Part shown: positions 1 to 10,545 of the stretch, in pieces
Layout: every line of letters begins with the position of its first letter
Numbering within the stretch: position 1 is the first letter of the stretch
DNA from: Bacteroidaceae bacterium
Lineage (GTDB): Bacteria > Bacteroidota > Bacteroidia > Bacteroidales > Bacteroidaceae
Assembly: GCA_017534535.1 (NCBI GenBank)
Contig: JAFXVZ010000024.1
Location: 1-64,000 of the forward strand
Length of the DNA: 64,000 nucleotides
Reading direction: 5' to 3'
Position numbers and translations under genes: made by a program
The notes under the pieces: generated by a model
What the model saw: the letters and a program-made list of their open reading frames with translations, nothing else
Databases searched by the model: none
Told to the model about the DNA's origin: nothing

Positions 1-169
1 AAACCCCTGTAATGCTTGACGGGGTAAGGGGGAGGTGAGCATGAACAACACATAATCACGTCGTGTAGTGGCAAGACAATCGTCGGATGGAACAGCAACC
101 AGCAAAATTAGTCAGCATCACTATTAGTTGCGGATTTTAGGATATTCTCAAAGCATAGACAGAAAAAGG

Positions 170-202
170 AAGGCAACAGCCTAAAAACTAAGCCATTGCC
201 TT
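170..202 (-). terminator. Rho-independent terminator after the membrane regulator
   Basis: A 7-bp stem (AAGGCAA at 170-176 and TTGCCTT at 196-202) with extra pairing inside is followed, reading on the minus strand, by CCTTTTT. It lies 36 bases beyond the stop codon of the regulator gene. No gene is visible in bases 1-169. Confidence 0.5.
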
Positions 203-237
203 ACAACTTTACTAAGGAAAATAGACATCGGATTTCA

Positions 238-1533
238 TCATAAGCTCCTCAACCAATCATCCATACTTTTTTGAGGGTCAAATGTGCCGATACTTTCAAT
301 TATGCGTTTCTGCATTCTGTACTTCCTGGTAGAGACAGAAGCTGAGTCGATATTTAAGATAACAGAGATATCTTTGATGGGAATACCCAGCTTAATCAAA
401 GCACAAAGTTCGAGGTCACCTTCTGTGAGCGAGGGCACCATCCCTACCAATCTATCAATATAGGCATCGAAATACTGATTAACATTTTGCTTCAAATCAA
501 CGATTTCTGCTTCTGTCAATGTGCGAGGACTCTTCTTCAACTTTTTGAAATCAGACACCAAAGATATAATCTGATCTGTAAAAAAGAGATTACGATTATA
601 AAGTTCCTCATTCATGGCTTGATGGGATTCTTCTTTTTCCTCCTCCACACCTTGTTGCTCATTAATCTTTTCTTGCAACTGAGTAATCTGCGATTGATTT
701 TGAGTGATGAGTTTGTTGTTTTCCCTTATTTGATATTTATAACGTTTGATTTCTGCGTTTTTGTCCACAAATTTCATTTTGAATTTATACACAAGAATAA
801 CCACCAAAATTGATATGCTTAGAAAGAATAAACCAAACAAATTATAATCCATAGATGGTTTTTGTGTATTATCGCCCATTTCAATATTAACAGTCTCTCT
901 TTGTCCTAAACCTTTTGAGATTAAAGTTCCTTCTAAATCAGAAAATTGAAGTATAGAATCTATATCAAAAGTATAAGCTGCCGACATTCTCTGTTTGTAT
1001 TGCTTCATTATTTCTTCAAAATCTCGTACAGAATCTGGATTGAAAGGAAAGTCGTTAAGATTGAGATGGAGATTCTCTTTCATATTACGAACAGAAGCAA
1101 AATCTTTATAAAAATTTCTACCCTCACCAACCATTAAGCTGGTGATTTGTTCGTAGTTTGAAGCGATAAAAATGGAATCATTTGTTTTTAAGGCATAGCC
1201 AAAAGCCTTTTGCGTATGATTCCAAGCTTTTTTGGTTTCATTATAATGATTGCTATATATGGTGCCAATCGCCATTTCATACAAACTTCCCAAATAATAA
1301 TTTTGGGTTTTGGCAACGTCTTCAGATTTTTGCAAAAGCAAAGGCAATGCGTCTTCTTCTGGCATTGCTTGCAGGATGTGCAAAGCACTGTCAGGGTTGA
1401 CATTCACCAATTCTTCTGCTTGTCGCATTTGGCGCGACAAAGAAGATTTGTCTATAGAGTTGCTGGTACAAGCAGTCAACAATAAGGCAATCCTCAAGAC
1501 CAAAGCAATTTTAACTTTCATCATATTTTGCAT
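238..1533 (-). CDS. Membrane-anchored LuxR-type regulator with periplasmic TPR-like domain
   Basis: This 431-residue protein has a lipoprotein-like N-terminus (lipobox LLTAC near residue 22), an alpha-helical TPR-like region to about residue 150, one clear membrane helix at about 230-250 (LFGLFFLSISILVVILVY), a long coiled coil (about 260-310) and a C-terminal helix-turn-helix of the LuxR/sigma-70 region 4 type (LTEGDLELCALIKLGIPIKD). Bacteroidales carry many proteins of this layout, thought to sense envelope signals and bind DNA from the membrane. The start at 1533 lies behind a good promoter; an in-frame Met three codons later is also possible. Whether the Cys is lipidated is unclear, because a lipoprotein anchor and an internal membrane helix would both be present. 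Its target is unknown; the serpin gene next door on the same strand is a candidate. Confidence 0.75.
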   Translation of the reverse strand: MQNMMKVKIALVLRIALLLTACTSNSIDKSSLSRQMRQAEELVNVNPDSALHILQAMPEEDALPLLLQKSEDVAKTQNYYLGSLYEMAIGTIYSNHYNETKKAWNHTQKAFGYALKTNDSIFIASNYEQITSLMVGEGRNFYKDFASVRNMKENLHLNLNDFPFNPDSVRDFEEIMKQYKQRMSAAYTFDIDSILQFSDLEGTLISKGLGQRETVNIEMGDNTQKPSMDYNLFGLFFLSISILVVILVYKFKMKFVDKNAEIKRYKYQIRENNKLITQNQSQITQLQEKINEQQGVEEEKEESHQAMNEELYNRNLFFTDQIISLVSDFKKLKKSPRTLTEAEIVDLKQNVNQYFDAYIDRLVGMVPSLTEGDLELCALIKLGIPIKDISVILNIDSASVSTRKYRMQKRIIESIGTFDPQKSMDDWLRSL

Positions 1534-1554
1534 ACTTATTTCCTAACTCCGGCG

Positions 1555-1586
1555 CAAATTTACAAATAATAAATGTCTTCACCAAT
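1555..1586 (-). promoter_or_regulatory. Promoter of the membrane regulator
   Basis: The -7 element TAAATTTG is at 1555-1562 (minus strand) and the -33 element ATTG at 1583-1586, 20 nt apart. The start codon follows 21 bases downstream of the -7 element. Confidence 0.6.
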
Positions 1587-1717
1587 TTCATCACATAGAC
1601 AATGCCAAAATATCAAGCCTCTGTTTACCAAGCCCTTTTACGTTTTGCCAAAAGACAAATATAGACAATGTATCTCACCAAGCACCAAAACCAATATCAA
1701 CATACAAAGATAAAGAA

Positions 1718-1749
1718 ATCGGCTCAATCCCTTTCGGAGTTGAGCCGAT
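1718..1749 (-). terminator. Terminator of the serpin gene
   Basis: A perfect 10-bp stem (ATCGGCTCAA at 1718-1727, TTGAGCCGAT at 1740-1749) with a 12-nt loop is followed on the minus strand by TTCTTTATC. It sits 30 bases after the serpin stop codon. Confidence 0.8.
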
Positions 1750-1779
1750 AATAATTGTTATTTGTATTGAGTTATGACT

Positions 1780-3084
1780 TCATTCACCATAGTAGCCTAT
1801 AAAGAGAGGACTAAAGGTGTTGCTCTCCAGGATGGCATAACAGAATGGATGGTCAAGGGTCATATAGGTATAATCCGGAATAGCGGTTGCTACACCCCAA
1901 ATATCAGTTACAGCTGCGGCTTCAGCGCCCTCTTCATCCATCAGGAAGAATGTCTTTTGCATAACACCCAAAAGCATCTCTTCATTATAATTATCTAAAA
2001 GTTTGATATCCTGACTTGGCAAGGCAAATGATGGATTGATGTTCTGCATATAATTAAACAACTTTTTCTCTGTGTATTCAGAAGTGAACTTTGGAGCGTG
2101 AAGCATCAATGATACATATCGAGCCTTCTCCTCGTCCTTGAGCACCTTCACCAAGTCGTCAGACAGGATTTCCGTCATCGCCACACCTTCTTTCGGCATC
2201 ACGAACAACATCTGGAAAGCATCATCTACAAAGGGCTTCAGGCACAACTGATACTTATCAGTTTCCACATACAAAGCCCTAAGATCCTGAGCCATCATAT
2301 CTACCGTATCAGCTTTGCCATCAGCATAGATAAAAGGGTGTTTATTTGTCAATTCCTTTTCAAACTGGTCTTTCCAGTTAGCCTTGAAATAAACGGCATT
2401 CATCAAGTGGAAGAGGTCGCCATCATCAGTCTTATCCAGCATTTTGTCAATACGGTTATTGGTCTTTTCGGCACACCAGGCATTGATGACATCTTTAGTC
2501 TGAGGGTCAGCAAAGTTCACTGCCTCAACCTTGGAAAAGTAAGAATTCTGGATGTTAGTCAGGAAATCGGCATTAGCCGTGTAGCGTTGGTTATACCAAA
2601 ACGAGTTGGCACTCTTGAAGATAGCTGCTTCATCCGCTTTCTCGATGCCATCCATCAAAGTCTTGAAATAGTCATTTACCTGCTCAACGGTAAAATCCTG
2701 CAAGCCCATAGTCTTCAATATCTCCTGCTGAGCCGTGTCTTTCAAGCCATTGAGGAACATACCCAAATCTACCTCCAGGCTGATGGGGGAAATCATCAGG
2801 TTAGTGCCTTCCTCACGGTTGGCATATACCTCTTTGAACAACTTCCATGAGAAATCCTGCAACTTTTCATGAATGGCCTGCTGGGTTTCATTCAGCACCA
2901 CAGGCTTGTAGCTATGACGAGTTTCCGGGTCTTCTGTTACATCAGGCTCTGGATTAACTGGCTCTGGATCTCTTTTCACAGGGGGTGAATTCAGTATTTC
3001 ATCCCCAACATTGTCATCATCGTTGCTGCAAGCACCCAGGCTCAGTGCAATCACCATACTTAAAAGAATACTTTTTGTCTTCAT
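1780..3084 (-). CDS. Serpin-family protease inhibitor, lipoprotein
   Basis: A 434-residue serpin that would trap serine or cysteine proteases at the cell surface. The signal peptide ends in a lipobox (LSLGAC, Cys19), followed by an acidic, proline-rich linker (about 20-55) and the full serpin fold. The reactive-loop hinge EEGAEAAAVT is at about 384-393; small residues here mark inhibitory serpins because they let the loop insert into the sheet. The scissile bond probably lies in the stretch DIWGVATAIPD that follows, but the P1 residue cannot be fixed from sequence. The C-terminal signature DHPFCYAILESNTFSPLFIG is intact. The gene stands alone between its own promoter and a strong terminator. 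Bacteroidales serpins have been proposed to act against host or neighbour proteases; the target here is not known. Confidence 0.93.
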   Translation of the reverse strand: MKTKSILLSMVIALSLGACSNDDDNVGDEILNSPPVKRDPEPVNPEPDVTEDPETRHSYKPVVLNETQQAIHEKLQDFSWKLFKEVYANREEGTNLMISPISLEVDLGMFLNGLKDTAQQEILKTMGLQDFTVEQVNDYFKTLMDGIEKADEAAIFKSANSFWYNQRYTANADFLTNIQNSYFSKVEAVNFADPQTKDVINAWCAEKTNNRIDKMLDKTDDGDLFHLMNAVYFKANWKDQFEKELTNKHPFIYADGKADTVDMMAQDLRALYVETDKYQLCLKPFVDDAFQMLFVMPKEGVAMTEILSDDLVKVLKDEEKARYVSLMLHAPKFTSEYTEKKLFNYMQNINPSFALPSQDIKLLDNYNEEMLLGVMQKTFFLMDEEGAEAAAVTDIWGVATAIPDYTYMTLDHPFCYAILESNTFSPLFIGYYGE

Positions 3085-3124
3085 TGCTTTTATTATTTTG
3101 TTTTACTTTTTGCACATTAAATAC

Positions 3125-3157
3125 CAAAGGATAGAAACATTGCATGGCTTTAACAAA
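3125..3157 (-). promoter_or_regulatory. Probable serpin promoter
   Basis: On the minus strand, TATCCTTTG (3125-3133, one base longer than the consensus) lies 20 nt from TTTG (3154-3157). The extra base makes this a weaker match. Confidence 0.35.
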
Positions 3158-3280
3158 ATTTAACTCGAAAGAGGTTGATTTGAAGTCAATCCAAGCAAGA
3201 AGATGAGACACTCAGGAGCTTGTGGCATAATTATTGCAATACCTATATTTATAATAATAACGCAAAAGATATCTGACTTT

Positions 3281-4078
3281 ATGGCATTCGGTAAATGGAT
3301 AGGGGGCTTGTTTGGTTTCATCAATACAGGTGGGAATATTTTGGGCGCAATAGCTGGGTTTGTGCTGGGATCGCTTTTTGACTCTTTTATGGAGAAGAAG
3401 GAAATGAATTGGGAACAGCAGGTGAATAACCCAGAGGATGAGGAATATGTTAAGCATAACAGAAATGAAACGAGGGATGATTTTCTGTTCTCGTTGATGG
3501 TGCTCTGCGCCCACATGATTCAGGCCGATGGGAAGATCATGCATTCGGAAATGGAGCTGACTCGCAAGTTCCTGCGTCAGACTTTTGGACCAGCAGCTGT
3601 GACTGAGGGTAACAACATTTTGCTTCGTCTATTCGACTATAGGAAACAGCAAGGCGAGGTGGCTTGGCAACAGCAGTTTAGGCAAGCATGTTATGAGATG
3701 TCGATGGCGATGCCTGAGGAGCATCGTATTCAGCTCATAGACTTTTTGGCTCAGATTGCTAAGGCTGATAGCAAGGTGCATCAGCAGGAGATATCGGTAT
3801 TAAAGGAGATAGCTATCAACCTTCAACTTAGTGCCAGCATTGTCGATCAAATGTTATCGTTGGGTGGCAACACACTAGAAGATGCTTATAAAGTGTTGGG
3901 CATCAGTCCTGATGCTACGGATGAGGAGGTTCGTAAGGCTTATCGTAAGATGGTGATTATGCATCATCCTGACAAGGTTCAGAATCTCGGAGATGATGTC
4001 AAGGAGGCAGCTACTCGCAAATTACAAGAGATTAATAAGGCGAAGGAGTTGATTTTCCAAGCAAGGGGACTGAAGTAG
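3281..4078 (+). CDS. TerB/J-domain protein (DjlA-like co-chaperone)
   Basis: From the ATG at 3281 the protein has 265 residues. A longer frame opens at 3203, but its first 26 residues look like translated leader, and MAFGKWIGGLFGF matches the usual DjlA-type beginning. The parts are a glycine-rich membrane-insertion helix (GGNILGAIAGFVLGSLFD, about 17-34), a TerB-like helical domain (about 65-185) with the acidic pattern MIQADGKIMHSE, and a C-terminal J domain with the HPD motif (MHHPDKV). The J domain should stimulate a DnaK ATPase, placing the protein at the inner membrane as a co-chaperone. No DnaK gene is nearby. The gene converges with recO on a heptameric repeat array. Confidence 0.85.
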   Translation: MAFGKWIGGLFGFINTGGNILGAIAGFVLGSLFDSFMEKKEMNWEQQVNNPEDEEYVKHNRNETRDDFLFSLMVLCAHMIQADGKIMHSEMELTRKFLRQTFGPAAVTEGNNILLRLFDYRKQQGEVAWQQQFRQACYEMSMAMPEEHRIQLIDFLAQIAKADSKVHQQEISVLKEIAINLQLSASIVDQMLSLGGNTLEDAYKVLGISPDATDEEVRKAYRKMVIMHHPDKVQNLGDDVKEAATRKLQEINKAKELIFQARGLK

Positions 4079-4082
4079 GACT

Positions 4083-4166
4083 TTGACGATTGACAATTGA
4101 CGATTGACGATTGACGATTGACAATTGACGATTGACAATTGACGATTGACGATTGTCAATCGTCAA
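4083..4166. repeat. 7-bp tandem repeat array ending in a palindrome
   Basis: Ten consecutive copies of TTGACGA or TTGACAA occupy 4083-4152. The last unit joins a perfect inverted repeat (TTGACGATTG, one base, CAATCGTCAA; 4146-4166). The final codons and stop of recO (GAC GAT TGA) are themselves made of the repeat unit, so the array overlaps the gene end. It lies between two convergent genes. Confidence 0.9.
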
Positions 4167-4890
4167 ACACCTCTTTTAATATAGAGAGGGAGTTGAGTTC
4201 GGGAAAGTCGGGAAGGTGTAGGCGATAGTAGTCATTGATAAGAGAAAGGAGGCGATTGCGCTCCTGGCGATTCATCTTGAAATGATGCATGTTAGCAAAA
4301 TTCAGACGCATCAAATTGACTAAGTGGTGGCACTCCTCGGGAGCTACATAGTAAGCATGGGCCTGAGGCTTTAGGGGTACAAACGAGGCATTGAGCATAT
4401 CGAAATAGCAACCAGGAAGGTAATTCTCAACATTAGGTTGCAATCCTAAGAAACGAGAAACTCGCATGAGGAACACCAGATGGAAGTTGGCGTAATCACG
4501 CTCAGCCATATCAAGCCATCGCATAGAGGTAGAGAGATAAGCATACAAAGCTTCATTGGGTTGGCCATCTTCCCGTACCGCCCGATAAAGAAACTCCTGC
4601 AGGAACAGAGCGATGACAGATTTAACAGGATGATAAGGAATGGAAGTAAAAGGTTGTAGGGGTACTACAGACTTTACCCTAAAAAGCGAAACCTTAGGTT
4701 TCATATCTGCCTCGACCTCCACCTCAGCCAAAGGTTGTAGGAGCAAATGCTTGCCCCCACCCTTGTGAGTCTTGGGTATCGTAGTAATATAGGATACCCT
4801 GCCCCACTGCTTAGTAAAAACTACTGCAATGAGTTGGTTTTCCTTGATCTTGAAGGTGTTCAATACGATGCCTTTAGTACGCTGTAACAT
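4156..4890 (-). CDS. recO: DNA repair protein RecO
   Basis: A 244-residue protein from the ATG at 4890. A 30-residue upstream extension is rejected because it runs through the promoter and MLQRTKGIVLNTFKIKENQL is the normal RecO start. The N-terminal OB-fold (about 1-80) carries the family pattern GIVLNTFKIKENQLIAVVFT; the rest is helical. RecO helps RecF/RecR load RecA on SSB-coated gaps. The zinc cysteines of some RecO proteins are not obvious here. The C-terminus (EVFDD) is encoded by the heptameric repeat, so copy number changes there would alter only the last residues. Confidence 0.93.
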   Translation of the reverse strand: MLQRTKGIVLNTFKIKENQLIAVVFTKQWGRVSYITTIPKTHKGGGKHLLLQPLAEVEVEADMKPKVSLFRVKSVVPLQPFTSIPYHPVKSVIALFLQEFLYRAVREDGQPNEALYAYLSTSMRWLDMAERDYANFHLVFLMRVSRFLGLQPNVENYLPGCYFDMLNASFVPLKPQAHAYYVAPEECHHLVNLMRLNFANMHHFKMNRQERNRLLSLINDYYRLHLPDFPELNSLSILKEVFDD

Positions 4891-4910
4891 ATCAAAAAAG
4901 TCTTCAGATG

Positions 4911-4918
4911 CAAAGATA
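4911..4918 (-). promoter_or_regulatory. recO promoter, -7 element
   Basis: TATCTTTG reads on the minus strand 20 bases ahead of the chosen recO start. A TTTG is present upstream but at a short spacing (14 nt), so only the -7 element is firm. Confidence 0.5.
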
Positions 4919-4972
4919 ATACATCTAAAAACCAAAGAAAAGTAAAAAATGATATTTTTTTTTGAAGAATGT

Positions 4973-5003
4973 TTTGTCAATTCAAAAATAGTACCTACCT
5001 TTG
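4973..5003 (+). promoter_or_regulatory. Promoter of the tRNA-Glu / rpsT unit
   Basis: TTTG at 4973-4976, 19 nt, then TACCTTTG at 4996-5003. Both elements match the Bacteroidetes consensus exactly. The tRNA begins 31 bases further on. Confidence 0.8.
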
Positions 5004-5034
5004 CATCCGCTTAACGGCAAAAACTAAAAATGGA

Positions 5035-5106
5035 GGCCCATTCGTCTATCGGCTAGGACGAGAGATTTTCATTCTCTAAAGAGCAGTTCGACTCTGCTAT
5101 GGGCTA
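5035..5106 (+). tRNA. tRNA-Glu (anticodon TTC)
   Basis: The sequence folds into a full cloverleaf: a 7-bp acceptor stem (GGCCCAT with ATGGGCT, first pair G-U), D-arm, anticodon stem AGAGA/TCTCT with TTC at 5068-5070, and a T-arm with GTTCGAC. CCA is not fully encoded. The gene shares a promoter with rpsT, 48 bases downstream. Confidence 0.95.
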
Positions 5107-5154
5107 CAAAATAAAAGAAATAATAATAAGTAACAATTTAAAAGATTAGTCGAG

Positions 5155-5409
5155 ATGGCAAATCATAAATCAGCACTGAAAAGAATCAGACAGTCAGAGA
5201 CGAGAAGACTGCACAACAGATATTATGGCAAGACCATGAGAAATGCTGTTCGCAAGCTTCGCGCAACCACTAACAAGGATGAGGCAGCCGCTATGTTGCC
5301 AAGCGTAACCAAGTTGCTTGACAAATTGGCTAAGACACGCGTTATTCATAAGAACAAGGCTAACAACCTGAAGTCAAAGCTGGCTAAGTACATCAACAAA
5401 CTGGCGTAA
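5155..5409 (+). CDS. rpsT: 30S ribosomal protein S20
   Basis: An 84-residue, highly basic helical protein (start [20 protein letters not shown]) that binds 16S rRNA early in 30S assembly. Length and the ANHKSALKR signature are typical of S20. No promoter is visible between tRNA-Glu and this gene, so a joint transcript that is processed at the tRNA is likely. A terminator follows 37 bases after the stop. Confidence 0.97.
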   Translation: MANHKSALKRIRQSETRRLHNRYYGKTMRNAVRKLRATTNKDEAAAMLPSVTKLLDKLAKTRVIHKNKANNLKSKLAKYINKLA

Positions 5410-5446
5410 ACCACGCTGTTCATCAGCTTTGTTTTCATTCCTATAA

Positions 5447-5481
5447 ACAGGTTGAGTTTTCAAGACTCAGCCTGTATTTTT
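5447..5481 (+). terminator. Terminator of tRNA-Glu / rpsT
   Basis: An 11-bp stem with G-U pairs (ACAGGTTGAGT at 5447-5457 and ACTCAGCCTGT at 5465-5475) is followed by ATTTTTATTG. Confidence 0.85.
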
Positions 5482-5540
5482 ATTGCCTAAAAAATAGCTA
5501 TTTTTAACGCAAAAGTAACGTCTTTTTCATTTATTTTTTG

Positions 5541-5548
5541 TATCTTTG
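5541..5548 (+). promoter_or_regulatory. gyrB promoter, -7 element
   Basis: TATCTTTG precedes the gyrB start by 29 bases. No clear TTTG lies at the usual distance upstream. Confidence 0.6.
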
Positions 5549-5571
5549 CACCATTATTAAAAGAAGCGTAA

Positions 5572-7536
<1,965 letters not shown>

Positions 7537-7570
7537 TTGACTTTTCGCACCTTACAATCATAAGAAAAGG

Positions 7571-7625
7571 AAAACGCTCTGGCTGAAACGGGAATAGTTC
7601 CTGACAGCTGGAGCGTTTTAATTTT
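7571..7625 (+). terminator. gyrB terminator
   Basis: AAAACGCTC (7571-7579) pairs with GAGCGTTTT (7611-7619), extended by GGCTG with CAGCT, and is followed by AATTTTACT. It lies 34 bases after the gyrB stop. Confidence 0.7.
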
Positions 7626-7671
7626 ACTCCCCCGTCGCTTTGCGACACCCCCTCTACTTTAGAGGGGGAGT
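7626..7671. repeat. C-rich nested palindrome, REP-like
   Basis: ACTCCCCC (7626-7633) is complementary to GGGGGAGT (7664-7671). Inside are two further perfect hairpins: GTCGC-TTT-GCGAC (7634-7646) and CCCCCTCT-ACTTT-AGAGGGGG (7648-7668). The latter overlaps the outer arm, so the folds compete. The element lies in the intergenic gap between convergent genes and resembles interspersed palindromic elements of gut bacteria, but only one copy is visible here. Confidence 0.65.
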
Positions 7672-7708
7672 TTGGGGGGCTTGTTTGTCTGGGCGTTTTA
7701 TGCAAAAA

Positions 7709-8437
7709 CTATTTCCTTTTTTCCTCTGTTTTGGTATATTCTTCTAAGTAAGTGTTATAGAGGTCTTCGTAACGCTGATTATCGAAGGCTGATTCTCGCT
7801 TTTTGACAAACTCTGCCAAATCATCTTCCGAGATATTCATAATCTTCTTGTTATGTTCATTATAATGCTGGAGCTGCAATGCAATCACCTTGATGTCGAA
7901 AAGGTAATAAGGGAGATCGTAATTCAGCATATAGTCCAATTCGTCTTTCTCATGATGGGAAAAGAAATCTTTCATCAGACTTGAATAAGTATTGTCCTTC
8001 ACATAATTACGCCAATAATAGCACCCACTCACATTGTCGATGAAGACGGCATTGTCCAAAGTGCTCCAGATGTCGGCACTTGAGCTGAAGATTTTCTCAT
8101 TATATTCATTGAATTCCAGCATACGGAATTTGTGCGTAAACATGAAGGGATTCTTATTCCACAGACTATTATCTTCCCGCAACTGGTCCTGCAACTTGAT
8201 GCATTCTTCCAGTATATCAATATAGTCGTTGAGTTTATCGATGCTATCGTCAATGTCGTGCAGAATCATCATCGCCATCTGGCGTTGTGCCTGACGATTC
8301 TCGTAGCGTTGAATAAGCTCAGCCGTACCAAACGTCAATACAATAGACATAGTAGTGGCGATAAACGTCATCAGCAACTCGGAAAAGAACTTCTTTACAC
8401 CCGTTACATTCATCTTTGACACATTCTTAGCATCCAT
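7709..8437 (-). CDS. Hypothetical protein with one N-terminal membrane helix
   Basis: A 242-residue protein of unknown function. A basic N-terminus is followed by one membrane helix (about 19-41, ELLMTFIATTMSIVLTFGTA) and then a mainly charged, helical domain (ENRQAQRQMAMMILHDIDDS and onward) that should lie on one side of the inner membrane. The layout is common among uncharacterised Bacteroidales proteins. Its start is six bases after the stop of the DUF3109-like gene, so it is probably the last gene of the isomerase-gpmI operon. No catalytic motif can be recognised. Confidence 0.7.
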   Translation of the reverse strand: MDAKNVSKMNVTGVKKFFSELLMTFIATTMSIVLTFGTAELIQRYENRQAQRQMAMMILHDIDDSIDKLNDYIDILEECIKLQDQLREDNSLWNKNPFMFTHKFRMLEFNEYNEKIFSSSADIWSTLDNAVFIDNVSGCYYWRNYVKDNTYSSLMKDFFSHHEKDELDYMLNYDLPYYLFDIKVIALQLQHYNEHNKKIMNISEDDLAEFVKKRESAFDNQRYEDLYNTYLEEYTKTEEKRK

Positions 8438-8443
8438 ATCTTT

Positions 8444-9028
8444 TCATTTTATGTAGTTACGTTTCTTCAACTCAACCACAGCATCTTCCAGTTCTTGATA
8501 CCATGCCTCTCCAAACTTACGGATGAGGGGCTCTTTTAAGAACTCATAAACCCGCACATCCAGTTGTTCACCTAAAAGAACAGCAGCCTTGCACACATCC
8601 CAACGATGGTAGTTCAAGGCATCTAAATCCCCTACTTTCTTGTGACGAATGGGATAGAGATGACAGGACAAGGGTTTATAGAACTTGGTTTTACCTTCAC
8701 GATAAGCCTTCTCCAGTGCACAATAGCAGCCTCCCTTCTCATCGTAACAGGTAAACACGCAATCTTTACCATTCACGATAGAGGTAACCAACTGCCCCTC
8801 GGAATCTGAGTACGCCACGCCCTGCTTATTGATGACCTTGCGGGCAGGGATGGAGAGCTGATCCCAAATGACGGGTAGCACCTCTTCTATTTGCATAATC
8901 TCATTCAAATCGACGGGTGCCCCTGCATCGCCTTCGATGCAGCAGGCACCCATACATTTCTCTAAGTCGCAAACAAAGCGCTCTGTGAGTACTTCGTCGC
9001 TTATCAGTACGTCACCAATTTGGTACAT
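8444..9028 (-). CDS. DUF3109-type cysteine-cluster protein
   Basis: A 194-residue protein with a cysteine pattern that suggests a metal or iron-sulfur site: C20, C25, C29 and C30 (FVCDLEKCMGACC), then DCVFTCYDEKGGCYC and SCHLYPIR. This matches the Bacteroidales DUF3109 / YkgJ-like families, whose role is unknown. The ATG (9026-9028) overlaps the gpmI stop by one base (TAATG), which implies translational coupling to phosphoglycerate mutase. No signal peptide is present, so it is cytoplasmic. Confidence 0.85.
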   Translation of the reverse strand: MYQIGDVLISDEVLTERFVCDLEKCMGACCIEGDAGAPVDLNEIMQIEEVLPVIWDQLSIPARKVINKQGVAYSDSEGQLVTSIVNGKDCVFTCYDEKGGCYCALEKAYREGKTKFYKPLSCHLYPIRHKKVGDLDALNYHRWDVCKAAVLLGEQLDVRVYEFLKEPLIRKFGEAWYQELEDAVVELKKRNYIK

Positions 9029-10545
9029 TACTTAATCAAGTCGTTGCCAGTCATCTCTGCCGGCTGAGGCATACCCATGATAAGCAGGATAGAAGGAGCC
9101 ACATCTGCCAAGACACCATTCTCCACCTTTGCCTCCTTATTAGTCGTTACATACACAAAAGGTACAGGGTTCAGCGAGTGAGCCGTATTTGGCGTACCAT
9201 CTTCATTGAGCGCATGATCGGCATTACCATGATCAGCAATGATAATCACCTCATAGTCGTTTGCCTTAGCAGCCTCAACGGTTTCCTTCACACAGTTGTC
9301 AATAGCCACAACAGCCTTCTCAATAGCAGGGTAGATACCGGTATGGCCCACCATGTCGCCATTTGCATAGTTCACCACGATGAAATCATACTGCTGGGTG
9401 TTGATAGCCTCCACCAACTTATCCTTCACCTCATAAGCACTCATCTCAGGTTTCAGGTCGTAAGTAGCCACCTTTGGAGAAGGCACCAGGATACGATCTT
9501 CGCCAGCGTAAGGAGCTTCACGTCCGCCGTTGAAGAAGAAAGTTACATGGGCATACTTCTCTGTCTCGGCTATGTGCAACTGCTTCTTGCCGTTGTTAGA
9601 GAGGTATTCACCCAATGTATTCTCCACATTCTCCTTGTCGAACAGAATGTGAACACCCTTGAATGATGCATCATAAGGAGTCATACAGTAATACTGCAGG
9701 TCCTTAATGGTGTGCATACCCTGCTCAGGCATATCCTGTTGCGTCAGCACGGTAGTAATCTCCTTAGCACGGTCGTTGCGATAGTTGAAGAAGATGAATA
9801 CATCACCTTCCTTCACACGACCATCAACGGTGCTGTTGACGATAGGCTTGATGAATTCATCGGTAACGCCCTCGTCGTATGATTCTTGCATAGCACGAAC
9901 CATATTGTCGCTCTGCTTGCCTTCACCGTGTACCAGCTGGTCATAGCCCACCTTCACACGTTCCCAACGCTTGTCGCGATCCATTGTGTAGAAGCGTCCA
10001 ATGATAGAAGCCACCACGCCTGCACTCTGCTTGCAGTGAGCCTCAACCTCCTCAATGAAACCCTTGCCGCTGCGAGGATCGGTATCACGACCATCCATCA
10101 GGCAGTGGATGAAAGTACGGCCTTCCAGTCCATATTCCTTAGCAATGTCACAGAGTTTGAATAAGTGATCCAAAGAACTGTGGACACCACCATTGCTGGT
10201 CAAACCCATGATGTGCAGGCCTACGCCACGCTCCTTGGCATAGCTATAAGCATTGATGATTTCCTTGTTCTTCAGGATGCTGCCATCCTTGCAGGCACGG
10301 TTAATCTTCACCAAATCTTGATAAACGATGCGACCTGCACCAATATTGAGGTGACCCACCTCAGAGTTACCCATCTGTCCGTCAGGTAAGCCCACGTTCT
10401 CGCCAGATGCCTGGAGCTGAGAATTAGGGTAGTTAGCCAACAGATAGTCCCAATAGGGAGTTGGGGTACAGCTAATCACATCATCTTTCTGACGGTCGCC
10501 AATGCCCCAACCATCCAAAATCATTAATAAAGCTTTCTTTGCCAT
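9028..10545 (-). CDS. gpmI: 2,3-bisphosphoglycerate-independent phosphoglycerate mutase
   Basis: A 505-residue glycolytic and gluconeogenic enzyme that interconverts 3- and 2-phosphoglycerate through a phosphoserine intermediate. Metal and active-site motifs of the alkaline-phosphatase superfamily are in place: [10 protein letters not shown] (Asp11), [17 protein letters not shown] with the phosphorylated Ser61, DGRDTDPRS, and [12 protein letters not shown] near the C-terminus. Length matches the family. Start and stop codons each overlap a neighbour by one base (TAATG), tying it to the TIM-barrel isomerase upstream and the DUF3109-like gene downstream. Confidence 0.97.
   Translation of the reverse strand: MAKKALLMILDGWGIGDRQKDDVISCTPTPYWDYLLANYPNSQLQASGENVGLPDGQMGNSEVGHLNIGAGRIVYQDLVKINRACKDGSILKNKEIINAYSYAKERGVGLHIMGLTSNGGVHSSLDHLFKLCDIAKEYGLEGRTFIHCLMDGRDTDPRSGKGFIEEVEAHCKQSAGVVASIIGRFYTMDRDKRWERVKVGYDQLVHGEGKQSDNMVRAMQESYDEGVTDEFIKPIVNSTVDGRVKEGDVFIFFNYRNDRAKEITTVLTQQDMPEQGMHTIKDLQYYCMTPYDASFKGVHILFDKENVENTLGEYLSNNGKKQLHIAETEKYAHVTFFFNGGREAPYAGEDRILVPSPKVATYDLKPEMSAYEVKDKLVEAINTQQYDFIVVNYANGDMVGHTGIYPAIEKAVVAIDNCVKETVEAAKANDYEVIIIADHGNADHALNEDGTPNTAHSLNPVPFVYVTTNKEAKVENGVLADVAPSILLIMGMPQPAEMTGNDLIK

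Noticed and set aside
3203-3280. Upstream 26-codon extension of the TerB/J-domain protein
   Set aside because: The extension does not resemble the family start, and the internal ATG at 3281 gives the normal N-terminus.
4891-4980. Extended start of recO
   Set aside because: The extension runs through the recO -7 element TATCTTTG and does not resemble RecO.
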